Part shown: positions 34,495 through 42,712 of the stretch, piece by piece
How the letters are laid out: every line of letters starts with the position of its first letter
How positions within the stretch are numbered: the first letter of the stretch is position 1
Assembly: GCF_024749165.1 (NCBI RefSeq)
Contig: NZ_CP087190.1
Span: 2,391,501 to 2,455,500 of the forward strand
Reading direction: 5' to 3'
Length of the DNA: 64,000 nt
Origin: Pseudomonas sp. B21-023
GTDB taxonomy: Bacteria > Pseudomonadota > Gammaproteobacteria > Pseudomonadales > Pseudomonadaceae
Notes under the pieces: model-generated
Seen by the model: the letters and a program-made list of their open reading frames with translations, nothing else
Told to the model about the DNA's origin: nothing
Databases searched by the model: none
Made by a program: the position numbers and the translations under genes

Positions 34495-34590
34495 ATGGCG
34501 CTGACCAGCAAAATCACGATCTACAACCCTGAATGGCCGCAGCGGTACGAGGTGGGCAAAGTGGTTTTGCGGCCATTGATTCTGGATTGA
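34495..34590 (+). pseudogene. GrpB family N-terminal remnant
   Basis: A 31-codon frame encodes ITIYNPEWPQRYEVGK, the recognisable N-terminal start of GrpB/UPF0157 proteins (about 170 residues), then stops. Nothing of the remaining domain follows, because the convergent LysR remnant begins 14 bases later. It looks like a deletion remnant. Confidence 0.6.
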
Positions 34591-34603
34591 AACCGATTTG
34601 CTT

Positions 34604-35522
34604 TCAGCGCCGCGCGGACAGTTGTTGCGGCGCCAGGAATGCGTCGTGGAAGTAATTGTGGAACGCGTGCATCGCCGGGCTGAATTCCCGCTCGCGATGC
34701 CAGGCCAGGCCGACGCTCATGGGGGTGACCTTGTCGGTGATGGTCACGGTTTCGATGCGTTTACCCTCCAGCGACCACGGACGGTGTACCAGGTCGGAGA
34801 GGATCGCCACGCCGCTGCCGTTGGCCACCATGCTGCGCACCGCTTCCACAGAGCTGGTGCGGATTCGCACGTTGGGCTGCTGTCGGGCATGTTCCCAGTA
34901 GCGCATGGCGCTTTGTTCGGCTTCGTCGACGGTAAGCAGGATGAAGGGCTCCTGTGTGACGTCGGCAAGGCTCACGGCCGAGTGTTCGCACAGCGGGTGA
35001 TGGCTGGGCAGCCACAGCCGGCGCTCGGAATTGAACAAAGTTTTCGAGACGATGTCCGGGTGGGTCAGGTTCGAGGTCAGCACCACCGCCATGTCGAATT
35101 CGCCTTCCAGCAGGCCTTGCTCGATGGCCTGGCGCTCCCGTTCGTGCACTTCGATGGCCACGTCCGGGTGCCAGTGTTCCAGGCGTTGCAGATGGTGCGG
35201 CAGGAAGTAGCCGATCACCAGTGTAACTGGCCGCTACCCGCAACAGGCCGGTGGCGCGAACGTCCGGCAGCGGGCTGTTAAGGGCGTCGTCGACGCTGCG
35301 CAAGATCACGTAGGCCCGATTGAGAAAGTGCCGTCCGGCATCGGTCAGGCTCATGCCCTGGGCCGAGCGCTGGAACAGCAGCGTGCCGAGCATGCCCTCC
35401 AGCTCCTTGATCGCTGTGGTCACCGCCGACTGGGAAATATTCAAATGAATCGCAGCTTGGGAGATTTGCCCGATCTCGGCCGTGGCGACGAAATAGCGAA
35501 CCTGGCGCAGGGTCAGTGACAT
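34604..35522 (-). pseudogene. LysR family regulator with a frameshift
   Basis: The two halves of one LysR protein lie in different frames. From ATG 35522 (GGAG seven bases upstream), SLTLRQVRYFVATAEIGQIS and the helix-turn-helix continue to LLRVAASYT near 35221. The effector domain continues in another frame from IGYFLPHHLQRLEHW to 34604. One extra base or two missing bases near 35216-35224 explain the break; the combined length, about 305 residues, is normal. It is divergent from the pxp operon and would be its natural regulator. It is either truly inactivated or a sequencing error. Confidence 0.8.
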
Positions 35523-35543
35523 GAACACTCCGCTTGATGAGGC

Positions 35544-35561
35544 ATCTGATTTTCAGAAGAT
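35544..35561. promoter_or_regulatory. Candidate LysR-type site upstream of the pxp operon
   Basis: ATCTGATTTTCAGAAGAT contains the perfect dyad CTGA-TTT-TCAG (35546-35556). It lies in the 125-base divergent interval between the LysR remnant and pxpA, where such sites are expected. The evidence is positional plus symmetry only. Confidence 0.4.
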
Positions 35562-35647
35562 ATCCCCTCTGATAATAGATCTTCCCAAGGGGGTGGCTGG
35601 AATTTAACGTGCTCTGCATGAAGTCACAAGGGTCAGGAGCAAGTGTC

Positions 35648-36406
35648 ATGCAGGCAGTAGATTTCAATTCGGACATGGGCGAAGGCTTCGGTCCGTGGAC
35701 TATCGGCGATGGAGTCGACAACGAACTGATGGGCTTCATCAGCTCGGCCAACATCGCCACCGGTTTCCATGCCGGCGATCCCGGCACCATGCGTCGCACC
35801 GTCGAGCAGGCCAAGCGCCTGGGCGTGGCCGTCGGTGCCCATCCGGGCTTTCGCGACCTGGTCGGTTTCGGCCGCCGTCACATCAATGCACCGGCCCAGG
35901 AGCTGGTGGACGACATGCTCTATCAGCTGGGCGCCCTGCGTGAACTCGCCCGGGTTCAAGGCGTGGCCCTGCAACACATCAAACCCCATGGCGCGCTGTA
36001 CATGCACTTGGCCCGGGACGAAGAAACGGCGCGTTTGCTGGTGGAAAACCTGCAGCGCCTGGAGCCCGAGCTGCTGCTGTATTGCATGCCCGACTCGGCG
36101 ATCTGGCGTATCGCCACGGAGCTGGGCCAACCGGTGATCCGCGAGTTCTACGCCGACCGCGAATACGACCTCAGCGGCTCAATTGTCTTCACCCGCAGTG
36201 TGCGTGCCTACGACCCTGCGCAAGTAGCTGCGCGGGTACTGCGTGCCTGCCAGGAAGGCGTGGTGCGCACGGTGGAGGGTGAAGACCTGGCGATCGAATT
36301 CGACTCCATTTGCTTGCACAGCGATACACCCGGTGCCCTGGCGCTGGTCGAGGCTACCCGTAATGCGCTCGATGGCGCGGGGATCCAGGTGCGCGCACCG
36401 CGATAA
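35648..36406 (+). CDS. pxpA: 5-oxoprolinase subunit PxpA (LamB/YcsF family)
   Basis: The 252-residue protein opens with the family signature [14 protein letters not shown] and continues with [20 protein letters not shown] and [11 protein letters not shown]. PxpA works with PxpB and PxpC to hydrolyse 5-oxoproline to glutamate using ATP. The ATG at 35648 has GGAG eight bases upstream; the in-frame ATG 13 codons earlier lacks one. It is the first gene of a five-gene operon that also encodes a biotin carrier and biotin carboxylase. Confidence 0.92.
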   Translation: MQAVDFNSDMGEGFGPWTIGDGVDNELMGFISSANIATGFHAGDPGTMRRTVEQAKRLGVAVGAHPGFRDLVGFGRRHINAPAQELVDDMLYQLGALRELARVQGVALQHIKPHGALYMHLARDEETARLLVENLQRLEPELLLYCMPDSAIWRIATELGQPVIREFYADREYDLSGSIVFTRSVRAYDPAQVAARVLRACQEGVVRTVEGEDLAIEFDSICLHSDTPGALALVEATRNALDGAGIQVRAPR

Positions 36407-36500
36407 CGCACCCGAAGACACCTGGCACGCAGACGCCAGGGCTTACTCGACACACAGATTTTTTGCCTGCCTTTCTACAACTATTCCAAGAGGAACAGAC

Positions 36501-36746
36501 ATGGCGCAGCACACAGTCATCACCCCGTTGCCGGGGACTTTCTACCGCAAAGCTACCCCGGACTCGCCGAACTACGTCGAGGCGGGTGCCCAGGTCAGCG
36601 CCGACACGGTGATCGGCCTGATCGAGGTCATGAAGCAGTTTTCCGAACTGACCGCGGGTACGGCAGGGCGTCTGGACGCGTTTCTGGTCGAAGACGGTGA
36701 TCCGGTGGAGCCGGGTCAGGTCATCGCCACACTCGAAGATGCGTGA
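36501..36746 (+). CDS. Biotin carboxyl carrier protein, stand-alone domain (accB-like)
   Basis: The 81-residue protein is just a biotinyl domain. The biotin-accepting lysine is Lys45 in GLIEVMKQFSELTAG, a variant of the usual AMKM motif, and two Gly-rich turns (PLPGTFYRK, EDGDPVEPGQVIATLE) flank it. Unlike AccB of acetyl-CoA carboxylase (about 150 residues) it has no N-terminal extension, so it is probably a dedicated carrier for this operon. AGAGGA ten bases upstream supports the start. It lies 94 bases after pxpA and 10 before the carboxylase gene. Confidence 0.9.
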   Translation: MAQHTVITPLPGTFYRKATPDSPNYVEAGAQVSADTVIGLIEVMKQFSELTAGTAGRLDAFLVEDGDPVEPGQVIATLEDA

Positions 36747-36756
36747 GGGCAAAACC

Positions 36757-38130
36757 ATGACCCAAGGCATTCGTAAATTGCTGATCGCCAACCGCGGCGA
36801 GATTGCCGTGCGGATCATCCGCGCCGCGCAAGCGCTGGGTATTCCCACTGTGGCGGCGTGCAGCGAAGCAGACGTCGATTCCCAGGCCGCACGCATGGCC
36901 GACGAAGTGCACATCCTCGGCCCGGCCCGCGCCGACAAAAGCTACCTCAATGTCGAAGCGCTGCTCGGTGCCCTGAAGGCCACCGGCGCCAACGCGGTGC
37001 ACCCAGGCTACGGCTTTCTCTCGGAGAACGCCGAATTTGCCGAAGCGGTGCAAGCCGCCGGGGCGATTTTCGTCGGCCCAAGCCCCGAGACCATCCGGCG
37101 CATGGGCGACAAGGCCGAAGCCCGGCGCACTGCGCAAGCGGCGGGTGTGCCGGTGGTGCCCGGCTCCCCGGATGAACTGTTCGATGTGGAGTCGGCGCTC
37201 AAAGCCGCCGAATCCGTCGGCTTCCCGCTGCTGATCAAGGCCTCGGCCGGTGGCGGCGGGCGTGGGATTCGCCTTGCGGAAAACCCGCAGCAACTGAGCG
37301 AAGAATTCCCCCGTTCCCAGCGCGAAGCCCAGGCCGCCTTCGGCAACGGCGCGGTGTATCTGGAGCGCTTCATCGGCAAGGCCCGGCATATCGAAGTGCA
37401 GGTGCTGGGCGATGGCAAGCATGCGGTGCACCTGTTCGAACGCGAGTGTTCGCTGCAACGCCGTCGCCAGAAGATCTTCGAAGAAGCGCCGTCGCCGGTC
37501 CTCGATGCGCAGCAGCGCGAGACCCTTTGCGCGAGTGCCGTGCGCCTGACCGAGGCCCTGGGCTATCAGGGCGCGGGCACCCTTGAGTATCTGTACGACG
37601 ACGCCACCGGAGAGTTTTTCTTCATCGAGATGAACACGCGGATCCAGGTGGAACACCCGGTCAGCGAGCTGATCACCGGCATCGACCTGGTTCAGGCCAT
37701 GTTGCGCATCGCCGGCGGCGAACCGCTGGGCCTCAAGCAAAGCGATATCCGGCTCAACGGCGCGGCCCTGCAAATGCGCCTGAACGCCGAAGACCCGGCG
37801 CGGGATTTCTTCCCAAGCCCGGGTCTTGTGCAAGCGCTGAACTGGCCGGAAGGCGAGGGCGTGCGCGTCGACAGCCATCTGTATGAAGGCTACCGGGTAC
37901 CGCCATACTATGACTCGCTGCTGGCCAAGCTGATCGTCCATGGCAGCGATCGCGCCGAGGCCCTGGCCCGCGCGCGACTGGCCGTGGAGCAGACCACGCT
38001 CACGGGCATGGCCAGCACCTTGTCTCTGCACGGCGAGTTGCTGGAGCAACCCTGGCTGCACACCGCCGATTTCCACACCGGCACTTTGGAAACCTGGCTG
38101 GCCGAGCGCCGCAGCGGAGGTGCAGCATGA
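36757..38130 (+). CDS. Biotin carboxylase subunit (accC-like)
   Basis: This 457-residue ATP-grasp enzyme carboxylates biotin on the carrier protein, using ATP and bicarbonate. It shows KLLIANRGEIAVRIIRAAQ at the N-terminus, the glycine-rich ATP loop KASAGGGGRGIR, CSLQRRRQKIFEEAPS and the catalytic EMNTRIQVEHPVSE. Length and motifs are those of AccC, but the neighbours (PxpA, PxpB, PxpC) indicate a separate biotin system rather than fatty-acid synthesis. Its stop overlaps the pxpB start by 4 bases. Confidence 0.92.
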   Translation: MTQGIRKLLIANRGEIAVRIIRAAQALGIPTVAACSEADVDSQAARMADEVHILGPARADKSYLNVEALLGALKATGANAVHPGYGFLSENAEFAEAVQAAGAIFVGPSPETIRRMGDKAEARRTAQAAGVPVVPGSPDELFDVESALKAAESVGFPLLIKASAGGGGRGIRLAENPQQLSEEFPRSQREAQAAFGNGAVYLERFIGKARHIEVQVLGDGKHAVHLFERECSLQRRRQKIFEEAPSPVLDAQQRETLCASAVRLTEALGYQGAGTLEYLYDDATGEFFFIEMNTRIQVEHPVSELITGIDLVQAMLRIAGGEPLGLKQSDIRLNGAALQMRLNAEDPARDFFPSPGLVQALNWPEGEGVRVDSHLYEGYRVPPYYDSLLAKLIVHGSDRAEALARARLAVEQTTLTGMASTLSLHGELLEQPWLHTADFHTGTLETWLAERRSGGAA

Positions 38131-38999
38131 GCAGTCCGATTCGCTACAGCTTTGGCGCCGACGAGCATCTGTTTGCCGAAGTCAGCGACAGCATGTCCCT
38201 TGAAGCCTTCTTCAAGGGCATGGCCGTCACCCGTGCGGTGGAGCGCTTGGCCCTCGATGGCGTGCTCGACGTGTGCCTGGCCAACGCCTCGTTCCAGATC
38301 CGTTTCGACCCGGACCGCATCGCCCCGGCCGATCTGCTCGAAGCGGTGAAGGGCGCCGAAGCCGAGGCCGTGGCCGAGCGCACCCTGCACACCCGGATCA
38401 TCGAAATCCCGGTGCTCTACAACGATCCGTGGACCCACGAAACCCTGATGCGCTTTCGCGACCGCCACCAGGACCCGAACGCCACGGACCTGGAGTACGC
38501 CGCGCGCATCAACGGCTTGGCCGACGTCGAGGCGTTCATCGCCGCCCACAGTGGCGCGCCGTGGTTCGTTTCGATGGTGGGCTTCGTGGCGGGCCTGCCG
38601 TTCATGTTCCAGATGGTCGAGCGCGAACGCCAGTTGCAGGTGCCCAAGTACCTGCGACCGCGTACCGACACGCCGAAATTGACCCTGGGCCATGGCGGCT
38701 GCTTCGGTTGCATCTACTCGGTGCGTGGCGCCGGTGGCTACCAGATGTTTGGCGTCACTCCGGCACCGATCTATGACCCGCAGCAGAACCTGGGGTACCT
38801 GAAGGAACACATGGTGTTCTTCCGTCCCGGCGACATCGTGCAGTTCAAGTCGATGGATCGCGATGCCTATGACCACGCCGTGGCCGAGGTCGAAGCCGGG
38901 CGCTTCGACCTGCGCATCCGTCCAGTGGCGTTCTCGCTCGATGCGTTCCTCGCCGACCCGATCGGCTATCCCAAGTCGCTGCAGGAGGTGCTGGCATGA
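38127..38999 (+). CDS. pxpB: 5-oxoprolinase subunit PxpB (KipI/AHS1 family)
   Basis: The 290-residue protein matches KipI/allophanate-hydrolase-subunit-1: GADEHLFAEV near the start, ISVLYNDPWT-like RIIEIPVLYNDPWT, FVAGLPFMFQM, and GCFGCIYSVRGAGGYQMFG. In urea carboxylase this domain is one half of the carboxyltransferase, the other half being the KipA/AHS2 domain encoded next. At 290 residues it is longer than Bacillus KipI (about 240). It overlaps both neighbours by 4 bases (ATGA), showing tight coupling. Confidence 0.92.
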   Translation: MSSPIRYSFGADEHLFAEVSDSMSLEAFFKGMAVTRAVERLALDGVLDVCLANASFQIRFDPDRIAPADLLEAVKGAEAEAVAERTLHTRIIEIPVLYNDPWTHETLMRFRDRHQDPNATDLEYAARINGLADVEAFIAAHSGAPWFVSMVGFVAGLPFMFQMVERERQLQVPKYLRPRTDTPKLTLGHGGCFGCIYSVRGAGGYQMFGVTPAPIYDPQQNLGYLKEHMVFFRPGDIVQFKSMDRDAYDHAVAEVEAGRFDLRIRPVAFSLDAFLADPIGYPKSLQEVLA

Positions 39000-39970
39000 T
39001 CAAGGTACTCAAACCCGGTCTGGCCACCTCAGTGCAGGACCTCGGCCGCGAGGGCTACTACCATCTGGGTATCCCGCCTTCCGGGGCACTGGACCAGTAC
39101 GCCCTGAGCGCGGCCAACCAGTTGGTGGGCAACCCGGCCAATTCGGCGGCGCTGGAGTGCACGTTACTGGGGCCGGAGCTGGAGTTTCAGCAGGATGCCC
39201 TGGTGGCGGTCTGTGGTGCGCAGATGACGCCGAAAGTCGATGGCGTGGACATGCACTTGGACACCGCCTTCGAAGTGAAGGCCGGACAAGTGCTGCGTTT
39301 CGATTTTCCCAAGGCTGGCGCGCGGGCTTATCTGGCGGTGGCCGGCGGTATCGATGTACCGGTGGTGCTCGGCAGTCGTTCCACCTACGCGCTGGGGGCG
39401 CTGGGTGGTTTTCAGGGGCGCAGGCTGGTGATTGGCGATGAACTGCCGATAGGCGCCGCCAGCGGCAAGGGGCGTGTCGGGGCGAGTCTGCCCATGGCGT
39501 TGCGACAGTCGCTGGGAGGGGAGGTCACCCTGCGGGTGGTGCCGGGGCTGTACTACGATCGCTTGACCCTGGCGGCGGCGGACAGCTTTTTCGCCGAAGC
39601 CTGGACCGTCGGCTCGGAGGCAGATCGCATCGGCTATCGCTTCAAGGGTGGCAGCCCGCTGAGCTTCCAGCCTCGCGAGCAGCCGTTCGGCGCCGGCTCC
39701 GATCCTTCGAACATCGTCGACAGCTGCTACCCGATCGGCTCTATTCAGGTGCCGGCAGGGCTCGAGCCCATCATTCTGCACCGCGATGCAGTGTCCGGTG
39801 GCGGCTACGCGATGATCGGCACGGTGATCAGCGCCGACCTCGATCTGGTCGGCCAGATGCAACCCAACCAGAAGGCCCGCTTCGTCGCGGTGACGCTGGA
39901 AGAGGCGCTGCAAGCCCGACGTTCCTACAAGAAAAAACTCAGCTGTTTGAGCAAGCTGTTCCCTTGCTGA
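38996..39970 (+). CDS. pxpC: 5-oxoprolinase subunit PxpC (KipA/AHS2, biotin-dependent carboxyltransferase)
   Basis: The 324-residue protein has the KipA/AHS2 signature: KPGLATSVQDLGREGYYHLG at the N-terminus, SGALDQYALSAANQLVGN, LAVAGGIDVPVVLGSRSTY and GSIQVPAGLEPIILHRDAVS. It pairs with PxpB to make the two-lobed carboxyltransferase/amidohydrolase unit. With the carrier and carboxylase upstream, all parts of a urea-carboxylase-like machine are present as separate proteins. It ends the operon; a GC hairpin follows at 40016. Confidence 0.92.
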   Translation: MIKVLKPGLATSVQDLGREGYYHLGIPPSGALDQYALSAANQLVGNPANSAALECTLLGPELEFQQDALVAVCGAQMTPKVDGVDMHLDTAFEVKAGQVLRFDFPKAGARAYLAVAGGIDVPVVLGSRSTYALGALGGFQGRRLVIGDELPIGAASGKGRVGASLPMALRQSLGGEVTLRVVPGLYYDRLTLAAADSFFAEAWTVGSEADRIGYRFKGGSPLSFQPREQPFGAGSDPSNIVDSCYPIGSIQVPAGLEPIILHRDAVSGGGYAMIGTVISADLDLVGQMQPNQKARFVAVTLEEALQARRSYKKKLSCLSKLFPC

Positions 39971-40015
39971 TCTGCCCGCCGCACTGCGCGGGTAAAGCCA
40001 AAAAGGCAAGCCAAC

Positions 40016-40038
40016 GCCGCCCCTCGGGCGGGGGCGGC
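40016..40038 (+). terminator. Hairpin after the pxp operon
   Basis: GCCGCCCC (40016-40023) pairs with GGGGCGGC (40031-40038) around a 7-base loop, 46 bases after pxpC and 31 bases before the end of the convergent GNAT gene. No T-tract follows, so it may work mainly as a stabilising hairpin. Confidence 0.55.
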
Positions 40039-40068
40039 TGCCTGCGCTTCAACCGCTGACGAAAAGAA

Positions 40069-40626
40069 CTAGCGACTGGCAGTCGACCTTTCTAACCAGT
40101 CAGCACGAGTCATCTCCCATACTTCGACATCCATCCGTCCAGATACAAAATCTCCTGCCCGCACGTCTACCAAGCGCATACCCTCATGTTCCGAGACCCT
40201 GCGAGATGCGTCGTTGGCAACAGCTTTGGGGACCTGCATGACCGGACGCGACAGTGTCTCGAACCAATAGGCATTGATGATCCGGCATGCCTCGCGCATG
40301 TAGCCCTTTCCCCACCACTGTGGGGCGAGCCAGAAGCCTCTGTTGTTTCCAGGCTGATCATACAAACTGATGCTACCCAGGGTGCAGCTGGCATCGTCGC
40401 GCATGCGGATCATCCAGTGCCATTCCCGACCTGCTGCCATGGCGGGCAGGGCGATATCTTGGACATAGACCAGCGCCCCGTCTTCTGGATACGGCCATGG
40501 GACACGACTGTCCAGGTAGCGAACCACCTCCCAGCAGGGGAACAGCTCCTGGATGATGGGCGAATCCTCTAACTGGAGGGGGGTGAGAACCAGCCGATCA
40601 GTGATAAGCGTCGGAAGACAGTCCAT
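40069..40626 (-). CDS. GNAT family N-acetyltransferase (RimJ-like)
   Basis: The 185-residue protein begins TLITDRLVLTPLQLEDSPII, the usual start of RimJ/RimL-type acetyltransferases. It has WMIRMRDDASCTLGSISLYD and the acetyl-CoA region NRGFWLAPQWWGKGYMREAC. RimJ-like members acetylate protein N-termini or small molecules; the target here is unknown. It converges on the pxp operon. Confidence 0.88.
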   Translation of the reverse strand: MDCLPTLITDRLVLTPLQLEDSPIIQELFPCWEVVRYLDSRVPWPYPEDGALVYVQDIALPAMAAGREWHWMIRMRDDASCTLGSISLYDQPGNNRGFWLAPQWWGKGYMREACRIINAYWFETLSRPVMQVPKAVANDASRRVSEHEGMRLVDVRAGDFVSGRMDVEVWEMTRADWLERSTASR

Positions 40627-40818
40627 GACATTCGTTCCTGGGCATCCATGTGAGATTTTGATTATCTGTACCGGGCTGGTTTGTGTCGACCGCTTCTGGC
40701 CGTGATCTGCTCTCCGCCAGGGGCAGCTATAGGGCGAGAGCAGTTATCCGCGTCTGGCTGCTTTCGACCCATAGCTGCCCTCTTCGAGCGACATCTTCAC
40801 TTATGGAAGAGCAAGCTC

Positions 40819-41250
40819 TTACCCTAATGCGGCGGCAAATGCTTCTGGCGTGGGGCTCTCCTGCCATTGTGCGATTGCTCCCGGCAGCACCAGCCATGGC
40901 TGCTTGCGCCGAGTCCAGATATGCGCAACCGGCTCGAAGCGCTCAGCCCCTTCCAGGATGCCGGCCCGTACCACTCGCATGCCGGGTGCTGCCGTCGTCT
41001 CGTTGAACAGCCGGGTATGACATGTACCGCAGGCATGTTGGGTAGACGTTTGACCTTGGTGTTCATGCTCAAAGATCGCCGTTTCGCCAGACACCTGAAC
41101 AGCCGAAGCCGCGCTCAGCATGTGCAGACCAAACGCACTGCCGCTCCAGCGCTGGCAGTTCAAACAGTGGCAGGCATACAGCGGCGGCAATTGCCGCGCC
41201 ACGATCTCAAGGGTGACTTGCCCACATCGGCACTGACCGGTGATTCTCAT
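40819..41250 (-). CDS. GFA family zinc-binding protein
   Basis: The 143-residue protein has the cysteine pattern of the glutathione-dependent formaldehyde-activating (Gfa/CENP-V) fold: CRCGQVTLE at the start, YACHCLNCQRWSGSAFG and ACGTCHTRLFNE, giving two zinc sites. Most members have no proven formaldehyde activity, so only the fold is asserted. The 192 bases between it and the upstream GNAT start show only short dyads. Confidence 0.9.
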   Translation of the reverse strand: MRITGQCRCGQVTLEIVARQLPPLYACHCLNCQRWSGSAFGLHMLSAASAVQVSGETAIFEHEHQGQTSTQHACGTCHTRLFNETTAAPGMRVVRAGILEGAERFEPVAHIWTRRKQPWLVLPGAIAQWQESPTPEAFAAALG

Positions 41251-41354
41251 GCGTTAGTTCCTTACAATGACGCCCGGAAAAATGTGGGCGAATGATCGCT
41301 TTTCACGGGCTCGGGCAGAAGATCAAATTAGGAGCAACTGTTGGCCAAGAATGT

Positions 41355-42248
41355 ATGAGCGGTATTGAATGGGAAAGCCAGCGTGTATTTCTCGCCGTGT
41401 TGCGCTCTGGTAGCCTGAGCGGCGCGGCGAAGCTGCTGGGTATCGCCCAGGCCACTGCGCGCCGGCGCCTCGACTGTCTTGAACACGCTCTCGGTGTGAG
41501 TCTGTTCACCCGCACACCTCAAGGACTGACGCCTACTGCCGGAGCGCAGCGCCTGATCGAACATGTGGAGGCCATGGATCTGGCCGCGCAAACCTTCAAC
41601 CGCATGGCCAGCTCTGAAGCGTCGATGGATCACGGTACAGTCCGGCTGACCTGTGGCGAGTTGCTTGGCGTCGAAGTATTGCCCGACCTGCTGCGCCCTT
41701 TCCATTACGAACACGTCGGACTCAAACTTGAGCTGAGCATAAGCGATGCCCTTGAAGACATCGCCAGGCTGCAATCGGATATTGCGGTGCGGCTGATGCG
41801 GCCCAATGAAGCGGATATCACGGTGCGGCGTGTCGGCAGTTTGCAGATTGGCATCCATGCCAGTGCCGGGTGCCTGGAGCGCTACGGTAATCCAACCTCC
41901 CTGCTGTCGCTGCGCCAGCGACCGCTGATCGGGCCAGACAGACGCTCAGCGGATTTGCGTCGGTTTATCGACTCTGGTCTGTGCGATGCCGACCAGCATT
42001 TCGCCATTGCCTCTGATTCTCACCTTGCTCAGCTGGCCGCTCTGAGAGCGGGCTTAGGCTTCGGGCTCTGCCCGACGCAAATCGCAAAATCGCTCGGACT
42101 GGTACATGTGCTACCACACGATTTTGGCTTTGAGGTTGAGGTGTGGATCGCAATGCACAATGACCTGCGCAAAATTAACAGGATCGCTCAGGCGTTCGAG
42201 GTTCTTGGAGAGCAGTTACATCAGTATCTATGCTTAGCCGATCAGTGA
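41355..42248 (+). CDS. LysR family transcriptional regulator
   Basis: The 297-residue protein starts SGIEWESQRVFLAVLRSGSL, with a winged helix (GAAKLLGIAQATARRRLDCL) and an effector domain reaching the end. The start at 41355 aligns the helix-turn-helix as in relatives; an ATG at 41292 would add 21 residues. It is divergent from the GFA gene across about 100 bases, making that gene a possible target. The effector is unknown. Confidence 0.88.
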   Translation: MSGIEWESQRVFLAVLRSGSLSGAAKLLGIAQATARRRLDCLEHALGVSLFTRTPQGLTPTAGAQRLIEHVEAMDLAAQTFNRMASSEASMDHGTVRLTCGELLGVEVLPDLLRPFHYEHVGLKLELSISDALEDIARLQSDIAVRLMRPNEADITVRRVGSLQIGIHASAGCLERYGNPTSLLSLRQRPLIGPDRRSADLRRFIDSGLCDADQHFAIASDSHLAQLAALRAGLGFGLCPTQIAKSLGLVHVLPHDFGFEVEVWIAMHNDLRKINRIAQAFEVLGEQLHQYLCLADQ

Positions 42249-42348
42249 GCAGCGTAGGTCGTGGCATCCACTGCTTTGTCTAAACGGCTGCAATGGGGCG
42301 ATAGCTGCCCCTCGGGGCAGGCAGTGAGCCGCCTAAACGGAGCGTATT

Positions 42349-42561
42349 GTGAAGAACAGCAAAAAAACCGAATACTGCACGATCTGCGGATGCCTACTCG
42401 ACAATCCGGAAGATCCACTATCCGGCAATACCGGCGGAGATTGCTGGGGATGCATAGGTGCTATCGAGGCGGAAATGGGGTGCGCAGAGTCGCTCGCCTA
42501 CGTACGTATAGAATTCGAGGCAGGACTTCGGCCCGGCTGGATTGATCCATTCAAGCCCTAA
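42349..42561 (+). CDS. Small CxxC-containing protein, unknown function
   Basis: This 70-residue protein has two CxxC knuckles (YCTICGCLL and DCWGCIGAIE) 19 residues apart, which could bind one zinc as a ribbon. It starts with GTG at 42349, with CGGAGCG just upstream. The rest is acidic and lacks a signal or membrane segment. It lies alone between a LysR gene and a convergent LysR gene, in a stretch of lower GC. I do not recognise a named family. Confidence 0.6.
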   Translation: MKNSKKTEYCTICGCLLDNPEDPLSGNTGGDCWGCIGAIEAEMGCAESLAYVRIEFEAGLRPGWIDPFKP

Positions 42562-42712
42562 TTCGGAAGCTGCATTACGACCGCTTTGGGTCGGAAGCGG
42601 CCAGTCACGAAATGCCGCTAACGACTCATAGTTGGCCTCCAGCGCACTGTCAGAAAACGGGCAAAAGCGGGAATTCGGAGTGCCTGGTTCTGGAGCGGCC
42701 TTGCTCCTGTTT

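Noticed and set aside
35205..35230. Programmed frameshift in the LysR gene
   Set aside because: There is no slippery run or downstream stem at the break; a simple indel explains it better.
36757..38130. Housekeeping acetyl-CoA carboxylase accC
   Set aside because: The carrier gene is a minimal domain and the operon partners are PxpA/B/C, so a dedicated function is more likely than fatty-acid synthesis.
40683..41006. Open frame on the plus strand after the GNAT gene
   Set aside because: It overlaps the GFA gene antisense and encodes no recognisable protein.
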